Part shown: positions 1-9,944 of the stretch, one piece after another
Position numbering within the stretch: position 1 is the stretch's first letter
Layout: every line of letters begins with the position of its first letter
Assembly: GCF_016808335.1 (NCBI RefSeq)
Contig: NC_053144.1
Location: forward strand, 58,978,195 to 59,042,194
DNA from: Panicum virgatum
Taxonomy: Eukaryota > Streptophyta > Magnoliopsida > Poales > Poaceae
Direction: 5' to 3'
Length of the DNA: 64,000 bases
Translations under genes and position numbers: made by a program
The notes under the pieces: model-generated
What the model saw: only the letters and a program-made list of their open reading frames with translations
The model's database searches: none
Told to the model about the DNA's origin: nothing

Positions 1-22
1 TAGTTTCATATGTATGGTGCAG

Positions 23-2111
23 GAGCTTTTCTCTGAGTTAGGTGATCTGAAGCGATCTTCCATAAATTATGATCGAAGTGGGAGGTCTAAGGTACAGATA
101 CAATCTTATTGGTCTCCAGCCCATCTCTTACCTAGATGGATTTTTGGTATCTTACATTAGTTTTTTCCCCTTACAGGGAACAGCTGAAGTTGTGTTTGCA
201 AGGCGTGCTGATGCTGTAGCTGCAGTGAAGAAATATAACAACGTGCAACTTGATGGTAAGCCCATGAAGATAGAGATAGTTGGGACCAATACTCCAACAA
301 CAGCTGCTGCTCCTCCAGTCATTAACGGAGGCCAGGCTAGGAATGCTGTGAAGAGGTATATTCTCATCAGTCTATATCAATATCATTTGTAGGGGCATGT
401 TTGGCAGTATTTAGATTAACTAAGGGGCATTATGCTAATAGTTATTTATTGTTATATGAATTATGTCATTGAACAGCACAACTAGACTCATGTCTCTCAA
501 GTTTCAATGTGGCAAGGAAAATAGAATGATATCTAATAAAGATATCAATTTTATTAGTTTTTTTTAATAAGCGCTTAACGGTAATTTCCATGTGCAGTAG
601 GCTATTTTTGTCATGTGCAAACTTAATATAATATGTCCTGTTTTCAGGGTCTTTGGCATTGTTGAATCTGTATTTTTTAGGGTTAATTGGGTCCATACCA
701 TTATAATTTTTGAAGTTCTGAGATTTACCATTACAATTCACTTATTCTGAAACTTGCCATGTGTGCCCCACGAGCCGGCATCTCCTTCAACCTCCTGTTG
801 TCCTCTCTGTGTCCGCACCCCCCCATCACCGGTGGGCAAGCACAGCAGCTCCAGGCAACATTTGCACCATGCGGCGGAGGTCGCTGGCCGAACAGTCGCA
901 GCATCCTGCGAGCTCCGGCATCCCCGTGGTGTGGCCTTGCGAGGGGAACGACAACGCTTGACATTTTTTGTCGAACAAATAGCTTGCCATCTTCCAATTT
1001 CTGTTAGTTTCTTTCTTCATCTCCATGAGAAGAACTTCATAGCACCCAGATAGACACCAGGGACGCAGCTCTCCCTCCCAATTTCCCCTCTTCAACAAAT
1101 CAGAGCACAAAATTGCACCAGTTCTGCTTCTCTTCTTCCCAATTTTCCTCTGTGCTCTTCAACATCTCAAATCAGAACACAAATGGCACCAGTGGGTCTG
1201 CTCGTCCTCTCAATTTCTCTCTCTACTCCTTGACACCTCAAATCAGAGCACAAATTGCACCAGTACTGCTGCTGCAGCATCGAGCTAGGGTTGCTGGAAG
1301 CAGGAAGCAGCGGCGCGGCGCATGGGGGTCCCCTCGCGGTCATTGGAATCAGCGGCGCGGGGCCTTCATGAAGAGGTGGGCGCAACGAGGAGCACGCAGG
1401 CTTGGGACAAGTGGCGGCGGCCAGCCACTTACACGCATGCAGGGAGCGCCAAGCAACATGGGGCGAACTCACGCGCCCGCCGTTCCTAGCTGAACCCGGT
1501 CTCGCACGCATCTAGAACCTATGATGGTGGTGCGGACGCAGAGGATGGTTGGAGGTTGAAGGAGAAGCTGACTGGTGGGGCCCATATGTCAGCGAGTGTA
1601 AGAGAGAACCATCAGGTAGATGAAGAATTGTAATGGCAAGTTCCAGAATAGGTGAATTGTAATGGTAGATCTCAGAACTTAAAAAATTGTAATGGTATAG
1701 ATCCAATTAACCCTAATTTTTAAGGCTTGCGAATTCTTAGGTGTTTATATTTTGTGTTAGTTCATCTAATCATCTGTGGACCATTTTCGTAATTATGCAT
1801 TTTTCACCTAATATGGTGTGAGATGCATAACTGGTCTTTTACCTATAATAATTGTTATATTTATATTTTTTTCTTTTTATGAATATATCAATCTGTGTAA
1901 AGTTTACTAAGTCATGTGCAAATGTTACAGCACACCGAGGGGTGGCCCTACAGGTATGCCACAGCGTAGACCCCATCAGAGGGGCGGCGGTGGAAGACGT
2001 GGTGGTGGATCTGGTGGTCGTCGTGGCAAAGAGCGTAGTAAGCCAAAGTCTGCTGAAGAACTTGATGCTGACTTGGAGAAGTATCATGCCGATGCAATGC
2101 AGACTAACTAA
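23..2111 (+). CDS. THO complex subunit 4 / ALY-REF mRNA export factor, C-terminal part
   Basis: Coding exons 23-91, 177-355 and 1931-2111 join in phase to give the last 142 residues; the N-terminal half lies before the window. ALY/REF proteins bind spliced mRNA through an RRM and hand it to the nuclear export receptor, working with the TREX complex in the nucleus. The sequence shows the second half of the RRM (ELFSELGDLKR, then YNNVQLDGKPMKIEIVG), a Gly/Arg-rich RGG-type tail and the conserved C-terminal box with SAEELDADLEKYHADAM. All splice sites are GT/AG. The last intron (356-1930) is long because it holds an inverted-repeat element at 678-1715. Family assignment is secure; which paralogue this is cannot be told. 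Confidence 0.93.
678..1715. mobile_element. Non-autonomous TIR element inside ALY intron
   Basis: About 85 bp at 678-760 reappears as a close reverse complement at 1630-1715; the ends read TAGGGTTAATTGG and CCAATTAACCCTA. Both sides carry ATTTTT (672-677 and 1716-1721), a possible 6-bp target duplication, though it is low complexity. The interior has no transposase. It holds imperfect direct repeats around AGCACAAATTGCACCAG (1099-1265) and a GC-rich stretch (1290-1500) that could be captured genic sequence. The long TIRs resemble Mutator-like elements, but a clean 9-bp duplication is missing, so the superfamily is open. Confidence 0.6.
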
Positions 2112-3357
2112 AGGCCTTCACCAAGTTGAAATTTCCGTCAATTATGAAGAGCATTAGTCCTTTCATTCCTGCTGTTTGTGCTGCTATGTTCAGGGGACAA
2201 CAGAACATTATGTTTGTGGGGGTCTTGCTTTACTGAATTTTATGGGTTATATGTGTTTACATAGAACTAGACAGTGGGTGATGCTGAACACTGCTATGGA
2301 AATTACTTGGTTGCCTTTAGTTTCTGTACCTAATGCTGAAGAGTGAAGAATCATCCAAGTTGCTCCACATGTGAACATTGGAGATGTACGAAGATCCTCT
2401 CATTTGCTTTGACCCTCACCATGCAAATACAACATCTTCGAGGTAAAAAAAGGACTGGATATCAGATGTTCCCTGGTGATCCAGTTTTGTGCTTTTATTC
2501 TGATATTGCTGAGATGATTAACTGCTGTCCCGGTTCAAGCTCCAGCCATCTTAGTAGGAGGTACGATGCTTTTCAGTTGATTAGAGTCCTTTCTTTTGTT
2601 AGCTATATATATAAATATTCATTTTCATGTGTATATACATATTCATTTTCATGTGTCCGTGAGGTTAAGGCTCTTTTTTTTTATATTGCAGGTGGCTGTT
2701 GCTTTTTATTTTGAAGCATTGTGATTTATTTTGGGAATCTTAAGCGATCTTCTCAGGCACATTAATGATTCGCATGAGCTCAAGGTGCCTCATTCTTTTA
2801 AAAGTTGATTCCTTTCTTTCATAATCTGCATAGCTTCTGGTGTCGACAAGTTATTGCGGATTTTGGCTGTCGCTAATCTCATTGAAACATCATGGTGCAA
2901 ATCCTGCTTCGAGGTCTGCTTTTGGTAGTTATAGTTGATGCTTCTACATCCTTTGGGACTTGAGCCCATTTGCTTTCGTATTTATGGTGTAAGCATATGG
3001 GGATGCCTCAGGTGGTTGATCTCATCAACTGCGCTTGGTTGGAATTATTATCAACTTGCTTGGAGGATGCACATCGGCTCAAGGAGTCTCTTAACTCTTG
3101 CCTAGAAAATCAGTTTTTTAATTGAGACTCTTTCCTTTTTCTTGCCTGTCCTTGTGGTTATCTCCCTCCAGATGGTTTGAATCATCCTGGGTTCTCAGTT
3201 TTGCAAGTGATTACTTGTGACCGCCATGGTAATGGTATATCTCGTTAGCGGGCTGTGGTCAACCTTAGTTTTTTGTTCTTATCTTGTTTCCGTATAGTTA
3301 TGGGTTGTGGGAACATTTCTTTTGTTTCATTATTGCTTCAGTTCTATTGCAAAATGT
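2112..3357 (+). other. ALY 3'UTR and downstream sequence, no gene seen
   Basis: This contains the ALY 3'UTR and then T-rich, noncoding sequence. A short direct repeat, ATATTCATTTTCATGTGT, occurs near 2617 and 2639. Several intron-like pyrimidine tracts ending in CAG occur (e.g. near 2692), so spliced 3'UTR isoforms are possible. No ORF here resembles a protein. Confidence 0.4.
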
Positions 3358-3360
3358 TTA

Positions 3361-3661
3361 GGCCCCGTTGGGAGGGCTTCACCGGCGGCTTCACGAGCGG
3401 CTTCAGGTGAAGCCCTCCCAAACGTTTGTTTTGGGACCGGCTTCACGTGTGAAGCCGGTCCTGAAGCCATCAGCGGCTTACACAGTCAAGGTGAAGTCAT
3501 GAAATCGTGGCTTCACGCGGCTTACACATCAATCTAACAAGTGAAGCTGTTTTGCCAAACATTTTCTAAAACGGCTCCAACTCCACCAGAAAAGCCGCTC
3601 CATCTGAAGAGCTAGAGCCGGAGCTGTTTTTGGAAGAGCCGGAGCTCTGCCAAACACACCC
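3361..3661. mobile_element. Tourist-like MITE (PIF/Harbinger type), 301 bp
   Basis: The ends GGCCCCGTTGGG and CCAAACACACCC are flanked on both sides by TTA (3358-3360 and 3662-3664), the classic Harbinger-type 3-bp duplication. The interior is rich in GGCTTCAC/GTGAAGCC motifs that build two strong hairpins (14-bp stem 3370-3383/3406-3419 and 13-bp stem 3434-3446/3449-3461). No coding capacity. Confidence 0.7.
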
Positions 3662-3664
3662 TTA

Positions 3665-4414
3665 ATATTCTGGGAGCGCTACACTGTTCAGCTTGCGATT
3701 TTTCTGATGGTTGGAATTATATAGTAACATAATAGCGATTGTCGGTTGAATTGATGTGTTTCTGTGGTGCTGTGATGAAGTAATTCGCACAGTTTTAGTT
3801 CTGGTTAAACTCTGTTTTCTGGAGGTTTTGTTGGACAGGGTAAGTTCCGGTTAACTTTGTCTGGAGGTTTGATCGGCGAGGGTGCCTTTCTGAACTAGAC
3901 TACGGAACAACAGGTCTAACTTAAACAGGAAAACGAACGCACGAGAAAAGGTTATTCCAGCGGCTACTATTATATAACCATTAATCATGATTATCGGACT
4001 GGGCAAGATACATTTTCAGTAAACAAGCGGTGATACGCCTTTAGGCTGGCCCATGTGATTTTCGGACTGCGCAAGATACATTTTCAGTAAACAAGAGGTA
4101 ATTAATAATGATACGCCATTAGGCAGGCCCATCATGGTAGAATTGAACTCTGCCGAACCTCCGACAAGCTGCCGATTTGCTTTTACGGCAAGCGGCCAAC
4201 CAAAGGTGAAAGGTCTCACATGTCACAAGGCCCAGCAATAACCAATTGACCGTCCAGCGATTCTCCATTTTAAATGCATTAGTGAACGATGTAACTATCT
4301 TATCGTATCAATAAGTAAAGCACCAGCAATAACCAATTGATCATCCAGCGATCGCAGAATGGCTTTTCCAAATAGAAACATCCAGCAATCCACCATACAG
4401 TGATAGACAAAACA
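3665..4414. other. Intergenic region between ALY and RHM 3' ends
   Basis: The two genes converge here. A short motif around GGACTG(C/G)GCAAGATACATTTTCAGTAAACAAG is present twice (about 3995 and 4063), as is ACCAGCAATAACCAATTGA-like sequence (about 4226 and 4321). Nothing coding is seen. Confidence 0.35.
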
Positions 4415-4600
4415 CAAAATTAACGTAGCGAGGATAATCACCGAAGGTGCTGCTGTGCAGGGGGGCTGACAACCTTATATCCACCAAGAACCCCCAAACA
4501 AAAAAAAAAACAAAATTAACGTAGCGAGGATAATCACCGAAGGTGCTGCTGTGCAGGGGGGCTGACAACCTTATATCCACCAAGAACCCCCAAACAAAAA
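4415..4600. repeat. 96-bp tandem duplication near RHM 3' end
   Basis: 4415-4510 and 4511-4600 are near-identical copies with a period of 96 bp, differing mainly in the length of an A-run at the junction. It lies about 280 bp beyond the RHM stop codon, so it may be in the 3'UTR or just after it. Confidence 0.85.
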
Positions 4601-4875
4601 CCAGAGGCGCAAAGTGCAAAGAATGCACCACAAACCAGAACATGTACAACGACTGCTCTTGACAGTTACGTAATATATAAGGGAATAAGCTAACTCATAG
4701 TGTTCTACGTGTTCTGTAAAAACATGATCCGTAACAACAGAATGACAAAGAAAGGAGGTACGCCTGCCATTCTCCCTAAAGAATTGACCACAACTACGAA
4801 CCACCATGCAACATTAACTAATTTTGTGTCCAACAATAACCAATACAAAGGACCTCAACAACCCCGTATAAATCC

Positions 4876-6993
4876 TCAGTTAGAAGGGACCTTCCTGTTT
4901 GGCTCAAAGACGTACTTGATCAACGAATCCTTGATGGATAGCAGCTCAGGGAACTCAGCCTTCAATTTCGATGCGTCCATCTCATTGTTGCTCCTAGGTG
5001 CAACTATGACCTTGGCCTGCTCTTCAAGTGTGAAGTTGGTCCACTTGAAGTCGGGACTGATGTACTTTTTGTACATCTCCAGAATCTCGTTGTGGCTGAC
5101 AACACCAGGGTTGGTGAAGTTCCATATGCCCCTGCAGTCCCGCTTCGCCATCTCGATGGAGATAGGCAGAAGCTCATCCAAAATTGTCATGCTGTTGGGA
5201 ATGTTCACCACCTTGTCGTAACGAGCTATCTTTGTGATGAAGTTACGAGGGTTGCTTAGGTCTGATGATATAGGCATCCTTACCCTAAGAGTACAGACAT
5301 TATCATAGTCCTTCAATAGTTCTTCCACCTGCAGTGCAATTAACAGCACAGAAGTTAACTTCCAGGCATTACGAAGCAGTAGAAGGTAAACCCACGATAA
5401 ACAAAAAGACAAAAGTGAGCTTACCATTGCTTTAGTTTTGGAATAAAAGGAACCTGCAAAGTTGGGTGTGTCTTCCTCTTTAAAGCCGATTCCAGACCCT
5501 TCAGGGTGCTTAGCATCGTACTCAAATATACAGCCTGTAGCATAGTTGATCATGAGCAAACCCTGCTCACGACAAACATCTGCAAGATTCAAGGTGCCTA
5601 CAACATTGGTGCGGATAGTGTCTTGTTTGTGGGTCTCGCACCAGTCAACATTCGGTCTCCCAGTGACTCCAGCAGCATTGAAAACATGAGTTGGCCTCAC
5701 ATTTCTAATGTCCTCCAAAAGCTGAGAACGCTCCTCCAAGCGTCCTTTCCCATACTCATATGGTATCCCTTGTTTCTCACAAATCTTCCCAAGGAGGCCA
5801 CCAATCCATCCAGTCCTACCATATATCAAGAACTTGTAGGGATGCTTTTGAGGGGCATCGGTGGTGCTTTGGGTACTGGTTGCAGGAGCTGTTGTGCTAG
5901 CTTCCAATGGTGAAGAAGATAGATACTTGGTTTCCTCGGTCCAGTTATGTCTTTCATCAACACCAGGAGTCATCAGCATCCTTGGATGAGGGAGCAGCGC
6001 ACCAGAAACATCTCCCCAGTAATCGGGATTGGTGGTATACCACTCGATTGTTTTCTTCAATCCCTCTTCCCATGGTGTGCGCTCTGCCCATCCCAATCTC
6101 TTCAGCTTCTGATCATCCAAGAAGTACCTCTGGTCATTGAAGGGCCTGTTGTCAACAAACCTGATGACTTTCTCAGTATCCAAGCCAAAGAGCCTGCATA
6201 TGTCCTTGGCCACATCAATCACCCTCCTCTCCTTCACAGTACCAATGTTATACACATGTCCAACCTCTCCTTTGTGAAGAACCACCTCAAAAGCTTCAGC
6301 CACATCCTCACAGTACAGGTAGCTCCTGACATTGGAACCATCTCCATGAATAGGAAGAGGCAGACCTCTCATGGCCAAAAGAATGAATTTGGGAATGAGT
6401 TTCTCAGGGAACTGATTTGGCCCATACACATTGTTACCACGAGTGGTAATCACAGGAAGACCATAAGACCTTCCATATGCCATCACAAGCATTTCAGCCC
6501 CAGCTTTTGTAGCTGAATAAGGATTTGTTGGAAGCAGTTGTGAGGCCTCGTGGTTACCAACCACAGCATCCTCATCAGTTTCTCCATACACCTCATCAGT
6601 ACTGACATGAATAAACCTCCTGATCTGACCAGTAACCTTGCAAGCCTCCAGCAGGACGTGGGTACCATATATATTGTTCTTTGTGAACTCAAATGAATTG
6701 CCAAAGGAATTATCCACATGAGTCTGAGCAGCAAAATGCATGATGGTGTCAATTGACTCTGTGATCAGAAGGTAGTTGACCAGATCAGCACTTGCAATGT
6801 CACCCTTGACAAACTTGAAATTTGGTGAAGGCCGCGAAGGGTTGAGGTTCTTTAGGTTGGAGCAGTAGTCAAGCTTGTCGAGGACAACAATCTTGTAGTG
6901 TGGATAGCTCCTAACCAGGCGGTTTGCCACATGCGATGCAATGAAACCAGCAGCACCGGTTATGAGAATGTTCTTGGGCTCGTAGGTCGCCAT
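4876..6993 (-). CDS. RHM1: Trifunctional UDP-L-rhamnose synthase (RHM type)
   Basis: Complement of join(4876..5328, 5425..6993), 673 aa after removing a 96-bp intron. RHM enzymes turn UDP-glucose into UDP-L-rhamnose in the cytosol, feeding pectin (rhamnogalacturonan) and flavonoid rhamnosylation. The N-terminal half is an NAD-binding 4,6-dehydratase: GAAGFIA at 13-19, STDEVYG at 131-137, YSATK at 159-163. After a Ser/Thr-rich linker (about 360-383), the C-terminal half is the bifunctional 3,5-epimerase/4-keto-reductase: GRTGWIGG at 392-399 and YSKTK at 517-521. The length matches the family (about 670 aa). The intron is in frame and stop-free, so unspliced reading gives 705 aa. The start is the first ATG after a 5'UTR acceptor. 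RHM paralogue number is a guess. Confidence 0.96.
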   Translation of the reverse strand: MATYEPKNILITGAAGFIASHVANRLVRSYPHYKIVVLDKLDYCSNLKNLNPSRPSPNFKFVKGDIASADLVNYLLITESIDTIMHFAAQTHVDNSFGNSFEFTKNNIYGTHVLLEACKVTGQIRRFIHVSTDEVYGETDEDAVVGNHEASQLLPTNPYSATKAGAEMLVMAYGRSYGLPVITTRGNNVYGPNQFPEKLIPKFILLAMRGLPLPIHGDGSNVRSYLYCEDVAEAFEVVLHKGEVGHVYNIGTVKERRVIDVAKDICRLFGLDTEKVIRFVDNRPFNDQRYFLDDQKLKRLGWAERTPWEEGLKKTIEWYTTNPDYWGDVSGALLPHPRMLMTPGVDERHNWTEETKYLSSSPLEASTTAPATSTQSTTDAPQKHPYKFLIYGRTGWIGGLLGKICEKQGIPYEYGKGRLEERSQLLEDIRNVRPTHVFNAAGVTGRPNVDWCETHKQDTIRTNVVGTLNLADVCREQGLLMINYATGCIFEYDAKHPEGSGIGFKEEDTPNFAGSFYSKTKAMVSSLLSFCLSWVYLLLLRNAWKLTSVLLIALQVEELLKDYDNVCTLRVRMPISSDLSNPRNFITKIARYDKVVNIPNSMTILDELLPISIEMAKRDCRGIWNFTNPGVVSHNEILEMYKKYISPDFKWTNFTLEEQAKVIVAPRSNNEMDASKLKAEFPELLSIKDSLIKYVFEPNRKVPSN

Positions 6994-7015
6994 CTTTGTC
7001 TGCTAATCCCTGGAC

Positions 7016-7819
7016 CTGTTAATTTGTTACAGAACACAATGAGATCAGATGTCCAGTCACAGTGACTCATCTGCTAAAGTTGAGGAAATGAAAATACATA
7101 CAAGCAACATTCCCAGGAAAAAAAGAACCGACATGTAAAAAGCAGATAGCAATCAGCAGCAATAATAAGTTAATAATAAAAAAAATAACAAAATGAAGCT
7201 AACTATCACTAGAAAACATGGAATTAACTAATTATCAGCAAATGTAGTACTGGAATATAAAATGAAATGAACAAGGATCTTTAGCATATATATAGTATAT
7301 AATCAGATATGTCAGCTTAATGGTCTTGCCCACTGATTGCCAACTTGAGTTCTCCATGCTACGCAACAAATAACTCTATTACTAAGGGTCATTAACTCTA
7401 GCAGTAAGAGTCGTTAATCCTACCAGTAAGGATCATTAACTCAGGAAGATAAGCAGAAGCCAGACAGCGCTCACCAGTCACCACAATATCCTAGCCCAGG
7501 CAACCAACAAATTCAAGGGCTCGCGGCCACCATGATCCACACACAAATCTAGAGAACCAGCTCACGCAACGCAACGGCAGCCAACTCCATCGACTATCCG
7601 TTCGCAACGAACGAACGAACGGCATCGCCGCCGACTAACTCCCGCGTCCAGACCCCGGCAGCAGGGGGAGCCGGATCACGCTCCCCCACTGGCGCGGGCG
7701 CCGCGCCGCGAGGATCAATCAGATCTATCGCGCTGGCCACCACAACGAAGCCGAAACGAGCACCGCCCGGAAGCAACCGTAGAATTCGCAAGACCAGATT
7801 CGAGAGCAGGAGGACTTAC
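7016..7819 (-). other. RHM 5'UTR intron and leader
   Basis: On the minus strand the donor is CTC|GTAAGT at 7819 and the acceptor AACAG|GTCC ends at 7016, 23 bp before the ATG. This leaves a non-coding first exon from 7820 upwards and an 804-bp leader intron, a common arrangement in highly expressed plant genes. The intron holds three imperfect copies of a unit of about 24 bp based on TAAGGGTCATTAACTC (7384-7445). Confidence 0.75.
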
Positions 7820-8110
7820 GAGAAGCGGTCGCCGAGATCCGGGAGCGCCGCGGTGGCGGCGGAACCGAACCGAGCCGAGCCGAGCCGACCTGGGGGAGCA
7901 AAAGCCTGTCGCGGAGCCGAAGGGGGCGGTCGCGCGCGCCGCGGCGATGCGCGCACGCGCGTCCCGTGCGGGGGGACGAGGCGGCGCGGGCGGTGGCGGT
8001 GATGAGACGACGCCTGCCGCGACGAGCAGCGGGGCGAAGCGTGGGCGCGTGGAGGGAGGAGATCGGGGGGCGAGGGAGGGAGGGGACCGGGGCTGGCTCG
8101 CTTAAATGCG
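7820..8110 (-). promoter_or_regulatory. RHM first exon and GC-rich core promoter
   Basis: Very GC/CpG-rich sequence precedes the leader exon. The only TATA-like element on the minus strand is CATTTAAG at about 8100-8107; a start site some 30 bp downstream would give a leader exon of about 250 bp. No other defined site is claimed. Confidence 0.4.
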
Positions 8111-8905
8111 GGCCGCGCTAGTAGTCCTGGCTCCAGAGGCCGCGTGGACACGGCGTCTGTTTCGTCCAGCGTAAGCTGGCTGCTCTTGCTGGCGGTGGTG
8201 GACTCGACTCGCGGCCGCGGTGCCCCCCCGTCGACAGCGCCACAGCTCAGCTGCGGACGGACGGGGCGTGACGGGGGTAGGTAGGCGGCGCCTCCGGCGC
8301 GTCTCTCGCACGACGCGGATCTCAGCGGTGATTCTAGAGATATTTTTCAAAATTAACTTTTTCTTTCCTTTTTGGATGGACTCTAGCACACGGTTAACGA
8401 TCGCGGTGCTGTTTCTGTTGTGTGCTGAAGTTAAACCTTCTTGGAGATAACGGCGCGTCTCTGGATGGCGGCGTAGCGTCACCGACATCCTGACGGCGTG
8501 CTCTCCAGCGTGGGCCCCGTAGCCGTAGCTCGTGGTGCTCGTGCTTCGGTCGCTTGGGACGGAAGCGTTGGATCATTCGTTGCTCGCGTCGCCAGTCAAG
8601 CCCTGCTACCGCTCCGCCATGTTACCACTTTACCAGCGGGTACGACTTGTACTAGCCAACAAAAGGCAAGGGTCGGTTGGTTTCGCACTGACGAAGCTGG
8701 AGCCAGATCTGCTCAGCTCGTTAAGTCCACTCCACTCCGTGTGGGTGTGGGGGCGTCGTGGGCTCTCGTGGCTCGTTGCCGCTGTTTCCATCCGTTGGGT
8801 CACGCGACCGACGCGGGAGGAAAGTCAGGAACGACGCGCGCCCTGCTTCGTTTTTCATCGTGCCTAACGCGCAGTCAAATCTGCCAATCTGGTGTCCCAG
8901 CACTA
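8111..8905. other. Intergenic, upstream of RHM
   Basis: GC-rich sequence between the RHM promoter and a MITE. Short ORFs on both strands show no recognisable protein features. Confidence 0.35.
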
Positions 8906-9241
8906 GGGCCTGTTTGGCTCCAGGACTTTTTCCAAAAGTCCCTATCACATCAAAAGGAATCTTACTATTTTATATTATTAAATAAAATCTGTTTATAAAT
9001 GTTTTTTGACAGCTGAGTGCTTTTTCGCGAGACGAATCTAATGAGCCTAATTAATCGATGATTGGCTACAGTGATGCTACAGTAACCATTCGCTAATCAT
9101 AGATTAAGATACATCATTAGATTCGTCTCGCAGTTTAGCCCCAGGGTTCTGCAGTTAGTTTTATAATTAATATTTATTTAATACTTCTAAATACTAAAAA
9201 GTCCCTAGGACTTTTTTGAAGTCCCTCAATCTAAACACCCC
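8906..9241. mobile_element. Tourist-like MITE, 336 bp
   Basis: The ends GGGCCTGTTTGG and CTAAACACCCC are flanked by CTA on both sides (8903-8905 and 9242-9244). The interior holds the internal palindrome around GCGAGACGAATCTAATGAGCC and GATTCGTCTCGC that marks a widespread grass MITE family. Two relatives are at about 51284-51600 and 51860-52210. Confidence 0.75.
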
Positions 9242-9244
9242 CTA

Positions 9245-9944
9245 AAGAGAATCGTCTCGAATGGGGGCAAAAGAAGCTCCTGTCACGAAAGGTAAAAAAG
9301 GAAGCTTCTGTCGTTCCGCGCCACGATCTGTGCACGACCTGGCTGCCTAGCATCCGTTGAAGAATTCGCAACCGGAGGCCACCAATCAGATATCAGCACG
9401 ACCCCCCGACGCTTGCATGTTGCGAGTACTCCGTACTTCGCAGCTTCTGCTACTCGTGCCATTATTTTCTCCAGACGACACCCGGGTCACCGGGACTTCC
9501 ATTTGCCGAAACACGGTTCAGTCAGATTTCTGCAAGACAACGACAGCTTTGTAATGTCAAGGTGTTGTCATTTTAGCAGAACATTTGTCCGGTAAACAAA
9601 CAAAGTGTGCATTTTAGCCATGTCAAGCTGATTAGAGGTTACTCTCAGGCATCAGCAGCAGCAAGATGGAACAAAAGCTCAAAATGGCATCAACATTGCT
9701 ATAATCGATTCAGGGAGTACACATGCTACAAACAAGTACCACAAGATCTGCGGGAGCAGAGAGACGCAAAACGGCCGGCCCTGTATGGGAATTCTAATAG
9801 TACAATCTTTCAAGGTGAACGACAAAGGTGTATTCAGTTTATTGGAACTCAAATTCCGTAATGAAATGTGGCCACGAATAATGACGAACCCAACTATGAG
9901 TATGCTCCCCCCTTGGATATCCTTCTCGCCAAAAGCAGGGCGGT
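9245..9944. other. UXS 3'UTR and intergenic DNA
   Basis: Lies between the MITE and the UXS stop codon. The part nearest 9945 is the UXS 3'UTR; no poly(A) site can be fixed. No gene is seen. Confidence 0.35.
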
